Positions 8,787 to 17,405 of a stretch of DNA of 64,000 bases are shown piece by piece. Under the pieces are notes generated by a model. The model was given only the letters and a program-made list of their open reading frames with translations. It did no database searches and was not told where the DNA came from. The number at the start of each line of letters is the position of its first letter. Within the stretch, counting starts at the first letter, position 1. Source of the stretch: Firmicutes bacterium UBA2530 (GTDB taxonomy: Bacteria > Bacillota > Clostridia > Tissierellales > Sedimentibacteraceae). The stretch spans positions 118,068 to 182,067 of the forward strand of contig DDNC01000018.1 of assembly GCA_002340985.1 (NCBI GenBank), read 5' to 3'. The position numbers and the translations under genes are program-made.

Positions 8787-9897
8787 TATTAAGAGTTCCT
8801 GCATACATGCTCAGCATTATCATTATTTGTGGGGTTAAGGGAATAGAATCCACCAATCCGCTGATCATTGTCATGGCCAGCACGGCAAAGGCAGTGATAC
8901 TTCGCAATTTTTTAAAAATGCCGGCCGCGATTATCGAAAATATTGAAAATCCAAGAAATCCTGTTTCAGTTATAATCTGTAGATATATGTTGTGGCAATG
9001 CTCTATTTTTGTGCTTACGGATGACGAATATTTCGAAATATGCATAAAAAGTGTTCCAAAGCCTATGCCTGATACGAAATTGTCCTTTATGATTTCAATG
9101 CAGGCTTTCCACACATCCAGTCTGTAAAGAAAGGAACTGTCTTCCATTGCTCTTGAAGGGTTAGCCCGACCTATTCCCATCAGTGCATCCGTACCGAATA
9201 TGGCAATGACTAATATTAAAATATATTTTATGTACTTTTTGTCCCGCAGAGCTGCAGCTGATAGTCCTGCCAGCAGGGAAACCCATGCTGTTCTTGAAAA
9301 TGTCAGGATTAAACAGGCTGTACCTATTACAAATACTGCCGATTCAAGACTTATTTTCCTGAGGTCAAGATTTTCACACGCTATTAAAATAATGAAGCTT
9401 ATATAGAATCCAAAGACGTTAGGATTGTAAAATGTTGAGTAAATGCGCCTGTTGATGCTGTATTCACCGGAGTCAACCCACTTGGATGGTATGGAAAATC
9501 CAGGGCTGAAATATTGCAGTATTCCTATAATAAATACAGCCAATGATACAATGAGAAGCAAGCCTTTTAATTTATCAAGTTGGCTCGAATTCAATGAGCT
9601 GAATATATGGAAGGAATATAGGCAGAGCAGCATTATCACAGCATACACCGCAGAAATCAATTTATAGTCTGAAGATATTAAACCTATTGCCACATAAGCA
9701 TATACTAATATATCAAGCATGCTCATTTCCCTTATTCTGCTGTTTTTTCTGAAGAGTCCCACAATAAAAACTGCTGCAACAAATATATATGCAGCAGGAA
9801 TAAACAAAGCGGATAAAATCAATAATAAAAATGGTGTAAAGCAATTCTTAACAGAGGTAGGCTCTGTTATTAAGTTGCCTGTAATTTCATAATTCAT
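8755..9897 (-). CDS. O-antigen ligase/polymerase family membrane protein
   Basis: 380 residues with about ten hydrophobic segments and one larger polar loop (about 125-160, SPGFSIPSKWVDSGEYSINR), followed by RRIYSTFYNPNVFGFY, the pattern of the Wzy_C/WaaL family. The loop just before the C-terminal helices (CHNIYLQIITETGFLG) carries the conserved histidine-containing motif expected for this family. These proteins transfer or polymerise lipid-linked glycans at the outer face of the membrane; the substrate cannot be told here because no glycan cluster surrounds it. Its start overlaps the end of the upstream DMT transporter gene by four bases, so they are one transcript. The stop is inside the shared terminator stem. 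Confidence 0.8.
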   Translation of the reverse strand: MNYEITGNLITEPTSVKNCFTPFLLLILSALFIPAAYIFVAAVFIVGLFRKNSRIREMSMLDILVYAYVAIGLISSDYKLISAVYAVIMLLCLYSFHIFSSLNSSQLDKLKGLLLIVSLAVFIIGILQYFSPGFSIPSKWVDSGEYSINRRIYSTFYNPNVFGFYISFIILIACENLDLRKISLESAVFVIGTACLILTFSRTAWVSLLAGLSAAALRDKKYIKYILILVIAIFGTDALMGIGRANPSRAMEDSSFLYRLDVWKACIEIIKDNFVSGIGFGTLFMHISKYSSSVSTKIEHCHNIYLQIITETGFLGFSIFSIIAAGIFKKLRSITAFAVLAMTMISGLVDSIPLTPQIMIMLSMYAGTLNKKRSFPDLRE

Positions 9898-10796
9898 TTT
9901 GTATTCCTTGCATTTGAAGATGTATTTTTTTTATTATTCGTTACCAGGTAGTAAAATATACCTGCTATAATCACTGAGCCACCTATGACAGTGTGGACAG
10001 AAGGTATTTCTCTGAAAATAATAATTGCCATAATACTTGCAAATATAGGCTCACTGAGGGTTGACACAGATATGAGGGTTGATGACACATATTTGACCAT
10101 GTAATTGTATACCGTGTGCCCAAGTATTGAGCAGAAAAATGCCAGTGCCGCAAAGAGCATGAACTCCTTGGTTGAATAAGGATATATGGGAGTTTTTGAA
10201 GCCAGGCACATAATGAACAGAGCTGCCGTAGATACGGAATAAACTATGAACACATATACGCCTGCGCTCATATTCTTCCTCACAACTCCTCCTATAACCA
10301 GATATCCTGCCACAAATACGGCGCCCAGAAATGCCAGCGTGTTGCCCAGCATCATGTTGCTTGCGGAGTCCCCAAGAGAGCCTGTGGCTATTATAACAGT
10401 ACCTGCAAGAGACATGGATATTCCGACAGTCATTTTCCGGCTTAGCTTTTCCTTTGTGAAAAAATAATTTGCCAGCGCCACAAATATGGGGCTGCATGAG
10501 ACCAATATAGTAGAGTTTGCGATGGTTGTCATCTTTATTGATGAAATCCATGAAGCAAAGTGCAGGGCGAGAAAAATTCCGCTGACTGTGCACAGCATAT
10601 ATTCTTTTTTTGTGATATTTCTGAATTCACCGCGGCTCGTAAGCATTACGGGAATCAACAAAAGCAATGATGTAAACAGCATCCTGTATGCTGATATCAC
10701 GAGTGCCGGAGCTTCGGAAAATCTTATTATTATTGAAGATAGCGAGGTAAAAAATGTTCCTGCCAGTACTATGTATTTTGAAGGTGTTTTTTCCAT
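9894..10796 (-). CDS. EamA (DMT) family transporter
   Basis: 300 residues with ten predicted membrane helices in two EamA repeats (about 5-140 and 150-285). The segment ALHFASWISSIKMTTIANS and the second-repeat ILGHTVYNYMVKYVSST are typical of drug/metabolite transporters of the RhaT/YedA type, which export amino acids or other small metabolites. The substrate is unknown. The gene is first in a two-gene unit with the O-antigen-ligase-like gene, overlapping by ATGA. The upstream region (10797-10944) separates it from the divergent cardiolipin synthase gene. Confidence 0.85.
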   Translation of the reverse strand: MEKTPSKYIVLAGTFFTSLSSIIIRFSEAPALVISAYRMLFTSLLLLIPVMLTSRGEFRNITKKEYMLCTVSGIFLALHFASWISSIKMTTIANSTILVSCSPIFVALANYFFTKEKLSRKMTVGISMSLAGTVIIATGSLGDSASNMMLGNTLAFLGAVFVAGYLVIGGVVRKNMSAGVYVFIVYSVSTAALFIMCLASKTPIYPYSTKEFMLFAALAFFCSILGHTVYNYMVKYVSSTLISVSTLSEPIFASIMAIIIFREIPSVHTVIGGSVIIAGIFYYLVTNNKKNTSSNARNTK

Positions 10797-10944
10797 TATA
10801 ACCTGCCTTTGTCAATGTAATAATCTGTGTCGAGCTGTGCCGTCAAATGACATATTAGCATATAATACATAAAAATTCAATACGAGTAACAAAAAGTATA
10901 ATAAGTAATATTTAAGCAATAATAAAATGGGAAGGGAGGCGGCA

Positions 10945-12390
10945 ATGTTCGATTTTTTTGGTTCAGTTTCATTGATTTATATTGTTAATATAGTAATGGC
11001 AATGGTTGTGATTTTTCTTGAGAGAAAGGATCCAACCGCCACGCTTGCATGGGTATTGGTTCTCCTCATATTCCCGGGGTTTGGTTTTTTGTTTTACCTG
11101 CTGCTTGCTCAAAATTTCAGCAGGAAACAGCTGTTTACCATGAAAATATATGCAAAGAAAACATTCGGGAACTACATCAGCATCCAGCGGAAGCTCTTTA
11201 ATGCGGGAGGGCTTGTGTTCAACGACAAGAATGTTGAAAACTTCAAGGATCTGATTAAAATGAACTTGTTTTTTCATGACTTTTCATATACTCAGAACAA
11301 TGAAATTAAGATTTATACAGACGGACATGATAAGTTCAAAAATTTGTTTGATGATATAAAAAATGCAAAGCATCATGTGCATATGGAATACTATATAATT
11401 AAAAACGATAATTTGGGAAGGAGCCTGATGAAGCTTTTGTCTGAAAAGGCAAGAGAGGGAGTTGAGGTCAGGCTGCTGTATGATTCCGTGGGTGGGAGAC
11501 AGCTTAAATGTGAGGAGATAGAGCATTTAAAAGAAGCCGGTGTTAAGGTTGCCGTGTTCTTCGCCAGCAGCCTTCCGTTTTTCAATTTTAAAATAAATTA
11601 CAGAAATCACCGTAAAATAGTTGTTGTTGACGGCAGGACAGCTTATATAGGAGGCTTCAACGTAGGAGACGAGTACATTGGCATGAATGAAAAGATAGGC
11701 AACTGGAGAGACACTCATGTGCGTATTTCCGGGGATGCCGTAATAGACCTTCAGACACGTTTTTTCCTTGACTGGGGATATGCCTCCAAGGAGGATGTCA
11801 TGTTTCTTCCAGAGTATTTTCCGGACAGTGACAGAGGTGGCAGCATCGGAATCCAGATTATAAGCAGCGGCCCCGATAAGCAGGATGAGGTAATTAAAAG
11901 CAGCTATGTGAAAATGATTAATTCGGCGAAGAAAAGCATATTGATTCAGACGCCGTACTTCGTTCCTGATGCCAGCGTATTTGAATCTATTAAAATTGCA
12001 GCAATGTCAGGGGTGGATGTCAGAATAATGATACCCTGCAAGCCTGACCATCCATTTGTGTACTGGGCCACATACTGGTACTGCGGAAGCCTTCTACAAT
12101 ATGGAGTAAAGGTATATACCTATGAAAACGGATTTCTGCACGCCAAGACACTTGTCATTGACGGAACAGTTTCTTCCGTGGGAACAGCAAATTTTGATAT
12201 GCGCAGTTTCAGGCTGAATTTCGAATGCAATGCACTTATTTATGATACAGGAACTTCCTCGGCACTGCGGGATATTTTTACGGAGGATTTAAATTATTCA
12301 CTTGAGCTCACCCGTGAGCTGTATCTGGAAAGAGGAATAGTCATACGCTTTAAGGAATCAATGAGCCGGCTTCTGGCTCCTCTTCTTTAG
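10945..12390 (+). CDS. cls: Cardiolipin synthase (phospholipase D family)
   Basis: 481 residues from the ATG that sits six bases after GGGAGG; an upstream in-frame ATG at 10927 lacks a binding site. Two N-terminal membrane segments (PLDNc region, ERKDPTATLAWVLVLLIFP) are followed by two PLD domains with complete HKD motifs: HRKIVVVDG with His222 and HAKTLVIDG with His399. The enzyme condenses two phosphatidylglycerol molecules to cardiolipin and glycerol at the membrane. The lipid kinase gene follows 65 bases downstream, suggesting a small phospholipid locus. Confidence 0.93.
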   Translation: MFDFFGSVSLIYIVNIVMAMVVIFLERKDPTATLAWVLVLLIFPGFGFLFYLLLAQNFSRKQLFTMKIYAKKTFGNYISIQRKLFNAGGLVFNDKNVENFKDLIKMNLFFHDFSYTQNNEIKIYTDGHDKFKNLFDDIKNAKHHVHMEYYIIKNDNLGRSLMKLLSEKAREGVEVRLLYDSVGGRQLKCEEIEHLKEAGVKVAVFFASSLPFFNFKINYRNHRKIVVVDGRTAYIGGFNVGDEYIGMNEKIGNWRDTHVRISGDAVIDLQTRFFLDWGYASKEDVMFLPEYFPDSDRGGSIGIQIISSGPDKQDEVIKSSYVKMINSAKKSILIQTPYFVPDASVFESIKIAAMSGVDVRIMIPCKPDHPFVYWATYWYCGSLLQYGVKVYTYENGFLHAKTLVIDGTVSSVGTANFDMRSFRLNFECNALIYDTGTSSALRDIFTEDLNYSLELTRELYLERGIVIRFKESMSRLLAPLL

Positions 12391-12392
12391 TA

Positions 12393-12420
12393 TTGATATT
12401 TGATAAAACTGTGATATCAT
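12393..12420 (+). promoter_or_regulatory. Possible promoter of the lipid kinase gene
   Basis: TTGATA (12393-12398) and TATCAT (12415-12420) with a 16-bp spacer, 36 bases before the ATG. This suggests the kinase gene can be expressed apart from cls. Confidence 0.45.
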
Positions 12421-12455
12421 AGTGTTAATAACATCAAAAGATAATAGGTGATAAT

Positions 12456-13352
12456 ATGAAAAGGTACTTTGTTATATATAATCCTACTTCCGGAAACGAA
12501 ATGGCGGGGCAGAAGATGTTTCATGTTGCCGAAACGGTGCTGGAGCTGGAGGATGTGGAGTTTACATTTTATGCCACAAAGAGAAAGAATGACGGAGAAG
12601 AGGCAGCTATCAGGGGATGTATGGAAGGCTATGACATGATAATTTCCTGTGGGGGAGACGGGACTGTCCATGAGATTGTGAACGGTATCATGAAAAGCCC
12701 GGCAGAAAGAAAGCCGAAGCTTGCAATTATGCCTGCAGGAACTATAAATGACTTCGCAGCACAGCTTAAGATGCCGAGAGCATATGCCAATTTTGCATCA
12801 TTGATAATGAAGAACAGCTTTAAAGAAATAGATGTGGGAAAGATTAATGATGACTATTTTGTAAATGTGGTGGGCGGAGGTGCGTTCATGAACATACCCC
12901 ATGACGTTACCATAGAGGAAAAGACCATATTGGGAAAATATGCCTATTATTTCAAGGCTGCATTCGAGGTTCCCGGTCAGCTTCTGAATACCCACGATAT
13001 AACCTACATCGTAGACGGGGTGGAATATAACTATAACACTCTCCTGTTCCTGGTGATTAATTCATCCGGTGCGGGAGGATTTAAGAATCTCTGTCCCAAG
13101 GCTAAAATCAATGACGGAATTCTGGATGTGGTGATATTTGAAAAGGCAGGCAATGCAGATCTTCTTCAAATATTTACAAGGGTGTTTAACGGACAGCACA
13201 TAAGCCACCCAAAGGTTCATTATTGCCAGGGAAAGGATATTGAAATCAGGTGCGACGGGAACCTGCCCATAGATACTGACGGGGATATGTGGGGGTATAT
13301 GCCCGTTAAAATATCATCGGTGAACAAAGCCATAGAAATATTAGTTCCTTAA
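12456..13352 (+). CDS. YegS/DagK family lipid kinase
   Basis: 298 residues. The N-terminal NAD-kinase-like domain has the ATP-binding signature SCGGDGTVHEIVNGI (about 65-80) and the AIMPAGTINDFA motif (about 93-105); the C-terminal beta-sandwich begins around 135 with GGGAFMNIPHDV. Such proteins phosphorylate diacylglycerol (DgkB) or related lipids and recycle diacylglycerol in Gram-positives. The substrate cannot be decided by eye. It follows cls, which fits phospholipid turnover. A perfect hairpin terminator follows directly. Confidence 0.88.
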   Translation: MKRYFVIYNPTSGNEMAGQKMFHVAETVLELEDVEFTFYATKRKNDGEEAAIRGCMEGYDMIISCGGDGTVHEIVNGIMKSPAERKPKLAIMPAGTINDFAAQLKMPRAYANFASLIMKNSFKEIDVGKINDDYFVNVVGGGAFMNIPHDVTIEEKTILGKYAYYFKAAFEVPGQLLNTHDITYIVDGVEYNYNTLLFLVINSSGAGGFKNLCPKAKINDGILDVVIFEKAGNADLLQIFTRVFNGQHISHPKVHYCQGKDIEIRCDGNLPIDTDGDMWGYMPVKISSVNKAIEILVP

Positions 13353-13355
13353 AAA

Positions 13356-13395
13356 ATCACCTGCATCGTGCTGTACGATGCAGGTGATAATTTTT
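13356..13395 (+). terminator. Bidirectional terminator
   Basis: A perfect 14-bp stem (13356-13369 with 13375-13388, five-base loop) flanked by A-run on the left and AATTTTT on the right, so it serves both the lipid kinase gene and the convergent mtnN gene. Confidence 0.92.
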
Positions 13396-13409
13396 CCCGG
13401 TGAATACCT

Positions 13410-14102
13410 TTATAAATTAATTAAAAATGTATTTATAAGCTTAATAGATTTTTTTGCCGCTATTTTTACGAAAGAGGGAAAGTCCATGTGAGCTGAGCCA
13501 TCCGCCTTGTCGGAAATTGCCCTTACAATGCAGAAATCCAAGTTGTTCAAATAGCATACATGGCCTATTGCTGCTCCCTCCATTTCAGCGCAGAGTGCAC
13601 CGAAATTTTTCACAATGTGGTCCTTTCTGTCACGGCTGCATATGAATTGATCTCCGGATGCAACGGTTCCAACAAACACATTTGTTTCCTCAAGTGTTTT
13701 AGCCGAGGTTTCTATTTTTTTAACCAGCTTTTCTGAGCACGGTATATTTATGATATTTAATCCGGATATGAGTCCTAAGGGATCTCCTATGCCTGTGGTG
13801 TCCATGTCGTGCTGAACAACATTGTCAGAGATTACAATGTCGGCAATCTCAAGGTTGGAGCTCAGGCTTCCCGCAACTCCGGTGTTGATGATTACGTCCG
13901 GCTTGTATTTCAAAATCATTGTCTGCGCACATACGGCGGCATGCACCTTTCCAACGCCGCATTTTGCCACAACAACATCTCTTCCCTTAATGGTACCCTC
14001 ATAATAATCAACAGAGCTTATTCTTTCTTTTTTTATATTTTCCATGGATTCAATCAATTCCGCAACCTCAATATCCATGGCACCTATTATTCCTGTTTTC
14101 AT
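13410..14102 (-). CDS. mtnN: 5'-methylthioadenosine/S-adenosylhomocysteine nucleosidase
   Basis: 230 residues. It starts MKTGIIGAMDIEVAEL, with conserved Glu12, and has INTGVAGSL, ASGDQFI and CAEMEGAAIGHVC containing the substrate-binding Met-Glu pair, then AISDKADGSA with the catalytic Asp. The enzyme cleaves adenine from MTA and SAH, recycling by-products of SAM use and, in some bacteria, feeding autoinducer-2 synthesis. The ribosome binding site is complement of ctacctcttt. Transcribed alone; it shares a terminator with the lipid kinase gene. Elsewhere in the window a SAM riboswitch governs methionine uptake, so SAM metabolism is represented twice. Confidence 0.95.
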   Translation of the reverse strand: MKTGIIGAMDIEVAELIESMENIKKERISSVDYYEGTIKGRDVVVAKCGVGKVHAAVCAQTMILKYKPDVIINTGVAGSLSSNLEIADIVISDNVVQHDMDTTGIGDPLGLISGLNIINIPCSEKLVKKIETSAKTLEETNVFVGTVASGDQFICSRDRKDHIVKNFGALCAEMEGAAIGHVCYLNNLDFCIVRAISDKADGSAHMDFPSFVKIAAKKSIKLINTFLINL

Positions 14103-14238
14103 TTCTACCTCTTTACATTTTTAAAATAATTTTAATACATGGTGCGGAAAAAGTCAACAAACGGGCATGATGTCAATTTATATTGTTTATGCATTTTTTT
14201 TGTGCTAAAATAATTATAATAATACTTAAGAGGATAAT

Positions 14239-14502
14239 ATGCACTATACATATATTGTGGAATGCAGCGACGGCACACTGTATACCGGATATGCTGCCGA
14301 CCTGGAAAAAAGGATAAATGCACATAATGAGAAAAGGGGAGCAAAGTACACAAGAGGCAGGGCTCCTGTAACATTAAAATATTATGAGGAATTTGAAAAT
14401 AAAGCAGATGCTCTGAAAAGAGAAGCGCAAATCAAGAAGATGCGCAAAGAAAAAAAGTTGAAATTGTTAAATAATACTAAAAATGAATTGTATATGCCAT
14501 GA
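14239..14502 (+). CDS. GIY-YIG nuclease superfamily protein (YhbQ/YazA type)
   Basis: 87 residues. It starts MHYTYIVECSDGTLYTGYAADLEKR, the two-strand YIV/YTG form of the GIY-YIG fold, with Arg25 and the C-terminal acidic position in KYYEEFENKADALKREAQIKK. This one-domain family (UPF0213) is widespread; some members act as DNA endonucleases, but for most the role is unknown. Full length. The ribosome binding site AAGAGGATAAT is weak. The degV promoter overlaps the end of this gene. Confidence 0.88.
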   Translation: MHYTYIVECSDGTLYTGYAADLEKRINAHNEKRGAKYTRGRAPVTLKYYEEFENKADALKREAQIKKMRKEKKLKLLNNTKNELYMP

Positions 14503-14516
14503 TTATTTGGTATAAT
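14488..14516 (+). promoter_or_regulatory. Promoter of the first degV gene
   Basis: TTGTAT (14488-14493) and TATAAT (14511-14516) with a 17-bp spacer. It starts inside the end of the GIY-YIG gene and ends 28 bases before the degV ATG. Confidence 0.65.
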
Positions 14517-14544
14517 CTAAATAATAAATTTCGAGGAGAAATGT

Positions 14545-15369
14545 ATGAAAAATAATATTATTGTGGACAGCTGTACTGACTTTATAAAAGAAACCGAAGA
14601 TCTTGACAGGGTGCCTTTCAGAATACTTATTGATAATGAGGAAATCGTTGATGAAAATCTTGACATTAATAAGCTCATAGAAAAAATGAAAAGTACAAAA
14701 CAGCAAATAAAGACGGCATGCGCTCCTCCGGAAGACTTTATAAATAAACTGAAGGAAGAAGCAAGCAATTTTATTGTTACGATTTCAAGCCAGCTAAGCG
14801 GCTCATACAACAGTGCTATGGTGGCAGTTGAAACATTTAAGGAAAGATTCCCCGAAAGCTTTGTTCACGTTTTTGACAGCAAGACAGCATGTGCAGGTGA
14901 AACTCTCGTGGCTATGAAGGTAAAACAACTGCTTGAGGAAAATTCAAACATCAGCGAAGTAATAGAGCAAACAAACAAGTACATAACAAAGCTCAGAACA
15001 CTGTTTGTTCTCGACTCTCTGGACAATTTGGCCAAGAACGGCAGAATTACAAATTTTAAAGCGATACTTGCAAATATAATGCACATTGTCCCCATTATGG
15101 GAGAGGACGGAGAAGGCAGAATAGTGCTGAAAGAACAGGTGAGAGGCAAGAAGAAAGCTATTGCAAGGCTGATTGACATGATAGCAGAATACAATGTTGA
15201 TTTTGAAAATACAATACTGGGCATTACACATGTGAATTGTCTTGAAAAAGCTGAAAAGCTCCGTGATGAAATTAAGTCGAGATATCCATTCAAGGATGTT
15301 AAAATATTTAAGTCATCAGGTTTAAGCACGGTTTATGCTGATGACGGAGGAATTGTTATTGCATTTTAG
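14545..15369 (+). CDS. DegV family fatty-acid-binding protein
   Basis: 274 residues. The N-terminal IIVDSCTDF, the ISSQLSGSYNSA segment (about 75-87) and the DSKTACAGE segment (about 111-119) are DegV hallmarks, and the C-terminal domain carries LDNLAKNGRIT. DegV/FakB proteins hold a fatty acid while the FakA kinase phosphorylates it for membrane lipid synthesis. No fakA lies nearby, so the partner is elsewhere. Full length, with GAGGAG before the ATG. A second DegV gene is at 34560, only distantly similar in sequence. Confidence 0.9.
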   Translation: MKNNIIVDSCTDFIKETEDLDRVPFRILIDNEEIVDENLDINKLIEKMKSTKQQIKTACAPPEDFINKLKEEASNFIVTISSQLSGSYNSAMVAVETFKERFPESFVHVFDSKTACAGETLVAMKVKQLLEENSNISEVIEQTNKYITKLRTLFVLDSLDNLAKNGRITNFKAILANIMHIVPIMGEDGEGRIVLKEQVRGKKKAIARLIDMIAEYNVDFENTILGITHVNCLEKAEKLRDEIKSRYPFKDVKIFKSSGLSTVYADDGGIVIAF

Positions 15370-15445
15370 CCATAAATTCATAAGATTTTGTTAATTTTTA
15401 TAAAATTCGGGTATAAGTAGCATAAATATGTGTGGAGGTAATTAA

Positions 15446-16312
15446 ATGGATTACAAAGATTTAATTGCAAGAATGAAGTCGGTAAGAGATTACAAAAAGG
15501 ATGTCCTCAGCAATGAAATTATTCAGAAACTTGATGGATATTGCAAAAATAGCAAAAAATTAGTTGAAGGCATCAATACAGAGGTAATGCTTAAGGCTAA
15601 GGCTGATGTTTATGACGAGCTTAAAAATGATGCCGGATACAATGACTTAATGCTTGAGGCGCCTCATTATCTTTTGTTTTTTTCTGAAGAAAAGGATAAC
15701 TACATTGAAAATACAGGATACGCAGTACAGGACATAATGCTTAAGGCTTTTGAGCTGGGAGTCGGTTCATGCTGGATTACCATCCGTGACGGGGAGCTTG
15801 TAAAAAATAAATTAGGAATTAATACGGACAAGAAGCTTACAGCATTGGTTGCTTTGGGGCTTGAGGAAGATAATAAAAACAAGACAATAGTTGAAAATGT
15901 TTCCGAATACAACCCATCAAAGGCAAATGTCAGCATAGTTAAGGATAATGTAAGTGAGAGAATGGGCGTTACTGATATTGTGTATATGAAAAAATGGGGA
16001 GAGAAAGCTGAGCTGGATGATCTGGTGAACTTAGGACTTGCGGATGCGTTCTTTTATGCGAGATTGGCACCATCAACCAAGAACAGACAGCCTTGGAGAT
16101 TCATGTATGATAACGGTATAGTGGTTCTTGCAGTAAGAAAAGATGAATCAACAAATGAATACGAAGAAAAAATAGATGCGGGAATAGTAATGCTTTACTT
16201 TAAACTGATAGTTGACAGTACGCTGTTTAATGTGGCTTGGAAGTTAGGTAAGACAGAAAAGGAATACGAAATACCGTCAGACTACAGTATAGTGGCATAT
16301 TGCAACAGTTAA
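15446..16312 (+). CDS. Nitroreductase family protein (putative TM-nitroreductase type)
   Basis: 288 residues. The first half contains the FMN-binding pattern: MKSVRDYKKDVLSNEII near the start, APHYLLFFSEEKDNYIENTGYAVQ with the usual tyrosine/asparagine contacts, and GVGSCWITIRDG. The second half (about 190-280) repeats a nitroreductase-like segment, ADAFFYARLAPSTKNRQPWRF, which carries the flavin-phosphate contact S-x-x-N-x-Q-P-W. These are NAD(P)H-dependent flavoenzymes whose natural substrates are rarely known. Good ribosome binding site (GGAGG). A hairpin follows immediately, but the next gene may be co-transcribed. Confidence 0.82.
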   Translation: MDYKDLIARMKSVRDYKKDVLSNEIIQKLDGYCKNSKKLVEGINTEVMLKAKADVYDELKNDAGYNDLMLEAPHYLLFFSEEKDNYIENTGYAVQDIMLKAFELGVGSCWITIRDGELVKNKLGINTDKKLTALVALGLEEDNKNKTIVENVSEYNPSKANVSIVKDNVSERMGVTDIVYMKKWGEKAELDDLVNLGLADAFFYARLAPSTKNRQPWRFMYDNGIVVLAVRKDESTNEYEEKIDAGIVMLYFKLIVDSTLFNVAWKLGKTEKEYEIPSDYSIVAYCNS

Positions 16313-16331
16313 AAGCGCGCATGCGCTTTTT
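16311..16331 (+). terminator. Terminator after the nitroreductase gene
   Basis: AAAAGCGC-GCAT-GCGCTTTTT, an 8-bp stem with a T-run; it overlaps the nitroreductase stop codon. Confidence 0.75.
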
Positions 16332-16353
16332 GTGTTTAGAGGAGGAAAAGCTT

Positions 16354-17265
16354 ATGAAAATAATAATAGATAAACATTTTTACGACTCAGTAGTTGGAGA
16401 ATTCCACGGAATTGAATTTTATAAAGAACCGGAGGAGTGCCCGGAGGCAGATGCTTTAATCGGCCAGCCTGAAGCAATGGATGTTGAAATACTGGAAAAG
16501 CTCACAAATTTAAAATGGATTCAGCTATTCAGAGCAGGGTATGATATGATTGACACGGGCTATATCAAAAATAGAGGAATAACGCTGACAAACGGAAAGG
16601 ATATTTTCTCAGTCCCCATAGCAGAGGATGTTGTGTGCAGAATCCTCATGCACAGCACAAATGCATTCAGCTATATTGAAAACAAAAAGACAAAGACATG
16701 GGATAACCAGCTGAAGAGAAATGATTTAAAGGGTCAGACAGTGGGAGTTATAGGAACAGGCTCCATAGCTGTTGAAATTGCCAAGAGACTTGAAGCCTTC
16801 GGTGTGAAAATACTTGGATATAAAAGAACTCCCGTACTGAAAATGCCGTATTTCCATGAGGTGTACTCAGGGAAGAGCGGGCTGGAGCACGTTATGTCCG
16901 TCAGTGACTACATAATTGTTACGGCAGATTTGAACAAGGGTACCTACCACATGATAAACAGGGATAATCTAATGCTTATGAAGGAAACGGCATCGATTAT
17001 CAATATAGCAAGAGGAAGCATAATAAATCAGGGGGACCTGAAAGAGGTACTGAGGAATAAATCCATTGCATACGCAGGACTTGATGTGTTTGAAGTTGAA
17101 CCCCTTCCTGCCGATGATGAACTGTGGGAGCTGGACAATGTGTATCTGACACCACATGCTTCTGCCCTTGTTAAAAACAACAAATCCAGATGGGAAGAGC
17201 TTGTAATACAAAATATAAAGAATTTCACCGAAGGTGAAAGGCTGATAAATATCGTAAAGATTTAA
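16354..17265 (+). CDS. D-isomer specific 2-hydroxyacid dehydrogenase
   Basis: 303 residues from the ATG behind GAGGAGG; an upstream in-frame start overlaps the nitroreductase gene and is not preferred. The NAD-binding domain has GVIGTGSIAVEIAKRLEAFG (about 130-150), then the catalytic Arg in NIARGSIINQ, Glu in GLDVFEVEPLP and His in LTPHAS. Such enzymes reduce 2-keto acids to D-2-hydroxy acids with NADH. The substrate-binding N-terminal domain is divergent, and the substrate cannot be named. It lies 41 bases after the nitroreductase gene with a terminator between them. Confidence 0.9.
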   Translation: MKIIIDKHFYDSVVGEFHGIEFYKEPEECPEADALIGQPEAMDVEILEKLTNLKWIQLFRAGYDMIDTGYIKNRGITLTNGKDIFSVPIAEDVVCRILMHSTNAFSYIENKKTKTWDNQLKRNDLKGQTVGVIGTGSIAVEIAKRLEAFGVKILGYKRTPVLKMPYFHEVYSGKSGLEHVMSVSDYIIVTADLNKGTYHMINRDNLMLMKETASIINIARGSIINQGDLKEVLRNKSIAYAGLDVFEVEPLPADDELWELDNVYLTPHASALVKNNKSRWEELVIQNIKNFTEGERLINIVKI

Positions 17266-17360
17266 TCATTTGATTTTAAAACCCCATATTTATTCCCTAT
17301 AATTTGGAGGCGTGGCTGAAGAATCAGAGTTTAAATATGAGAACGTATTTATTTAAGGAT

Positions 17361-17403
17361 AGAAGGCCGGTCAGTAGAAGGCCGGTCAGTTTCATACCGG
17401 CCT
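17361..17403. repeat. Tandem 15-bp repeat with inverted arm
   Basis: The 15-mer AGAAGGCCGGTCAGT occurs twice back to back (17361-17375 and 17376-17390), followed by ACCGGCCT (17396-17403), which can pair with AGGCCGGT in either copy. This gives alternative hairpins between the dehydrogenase gene and the convergent gene at 17406. There is no clear T-run on either strand, but it probably acts as a terminator for one or both genes. Confidence 0.7.
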
Positions 17404-17405
17404 CG

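Noticed and set aside
10051..10593. 180-residue frame overlapping the EamA transporter gene
   Set aside because: It lies in a shadow frame of a well-supported transporter and has no domain or binding site.
17312..17353. GTG start of a 13-codon peptide after GGAGG
   Set aside because: The start is only one base from the binding site, and the peptide is too short to support; at most a remnant.
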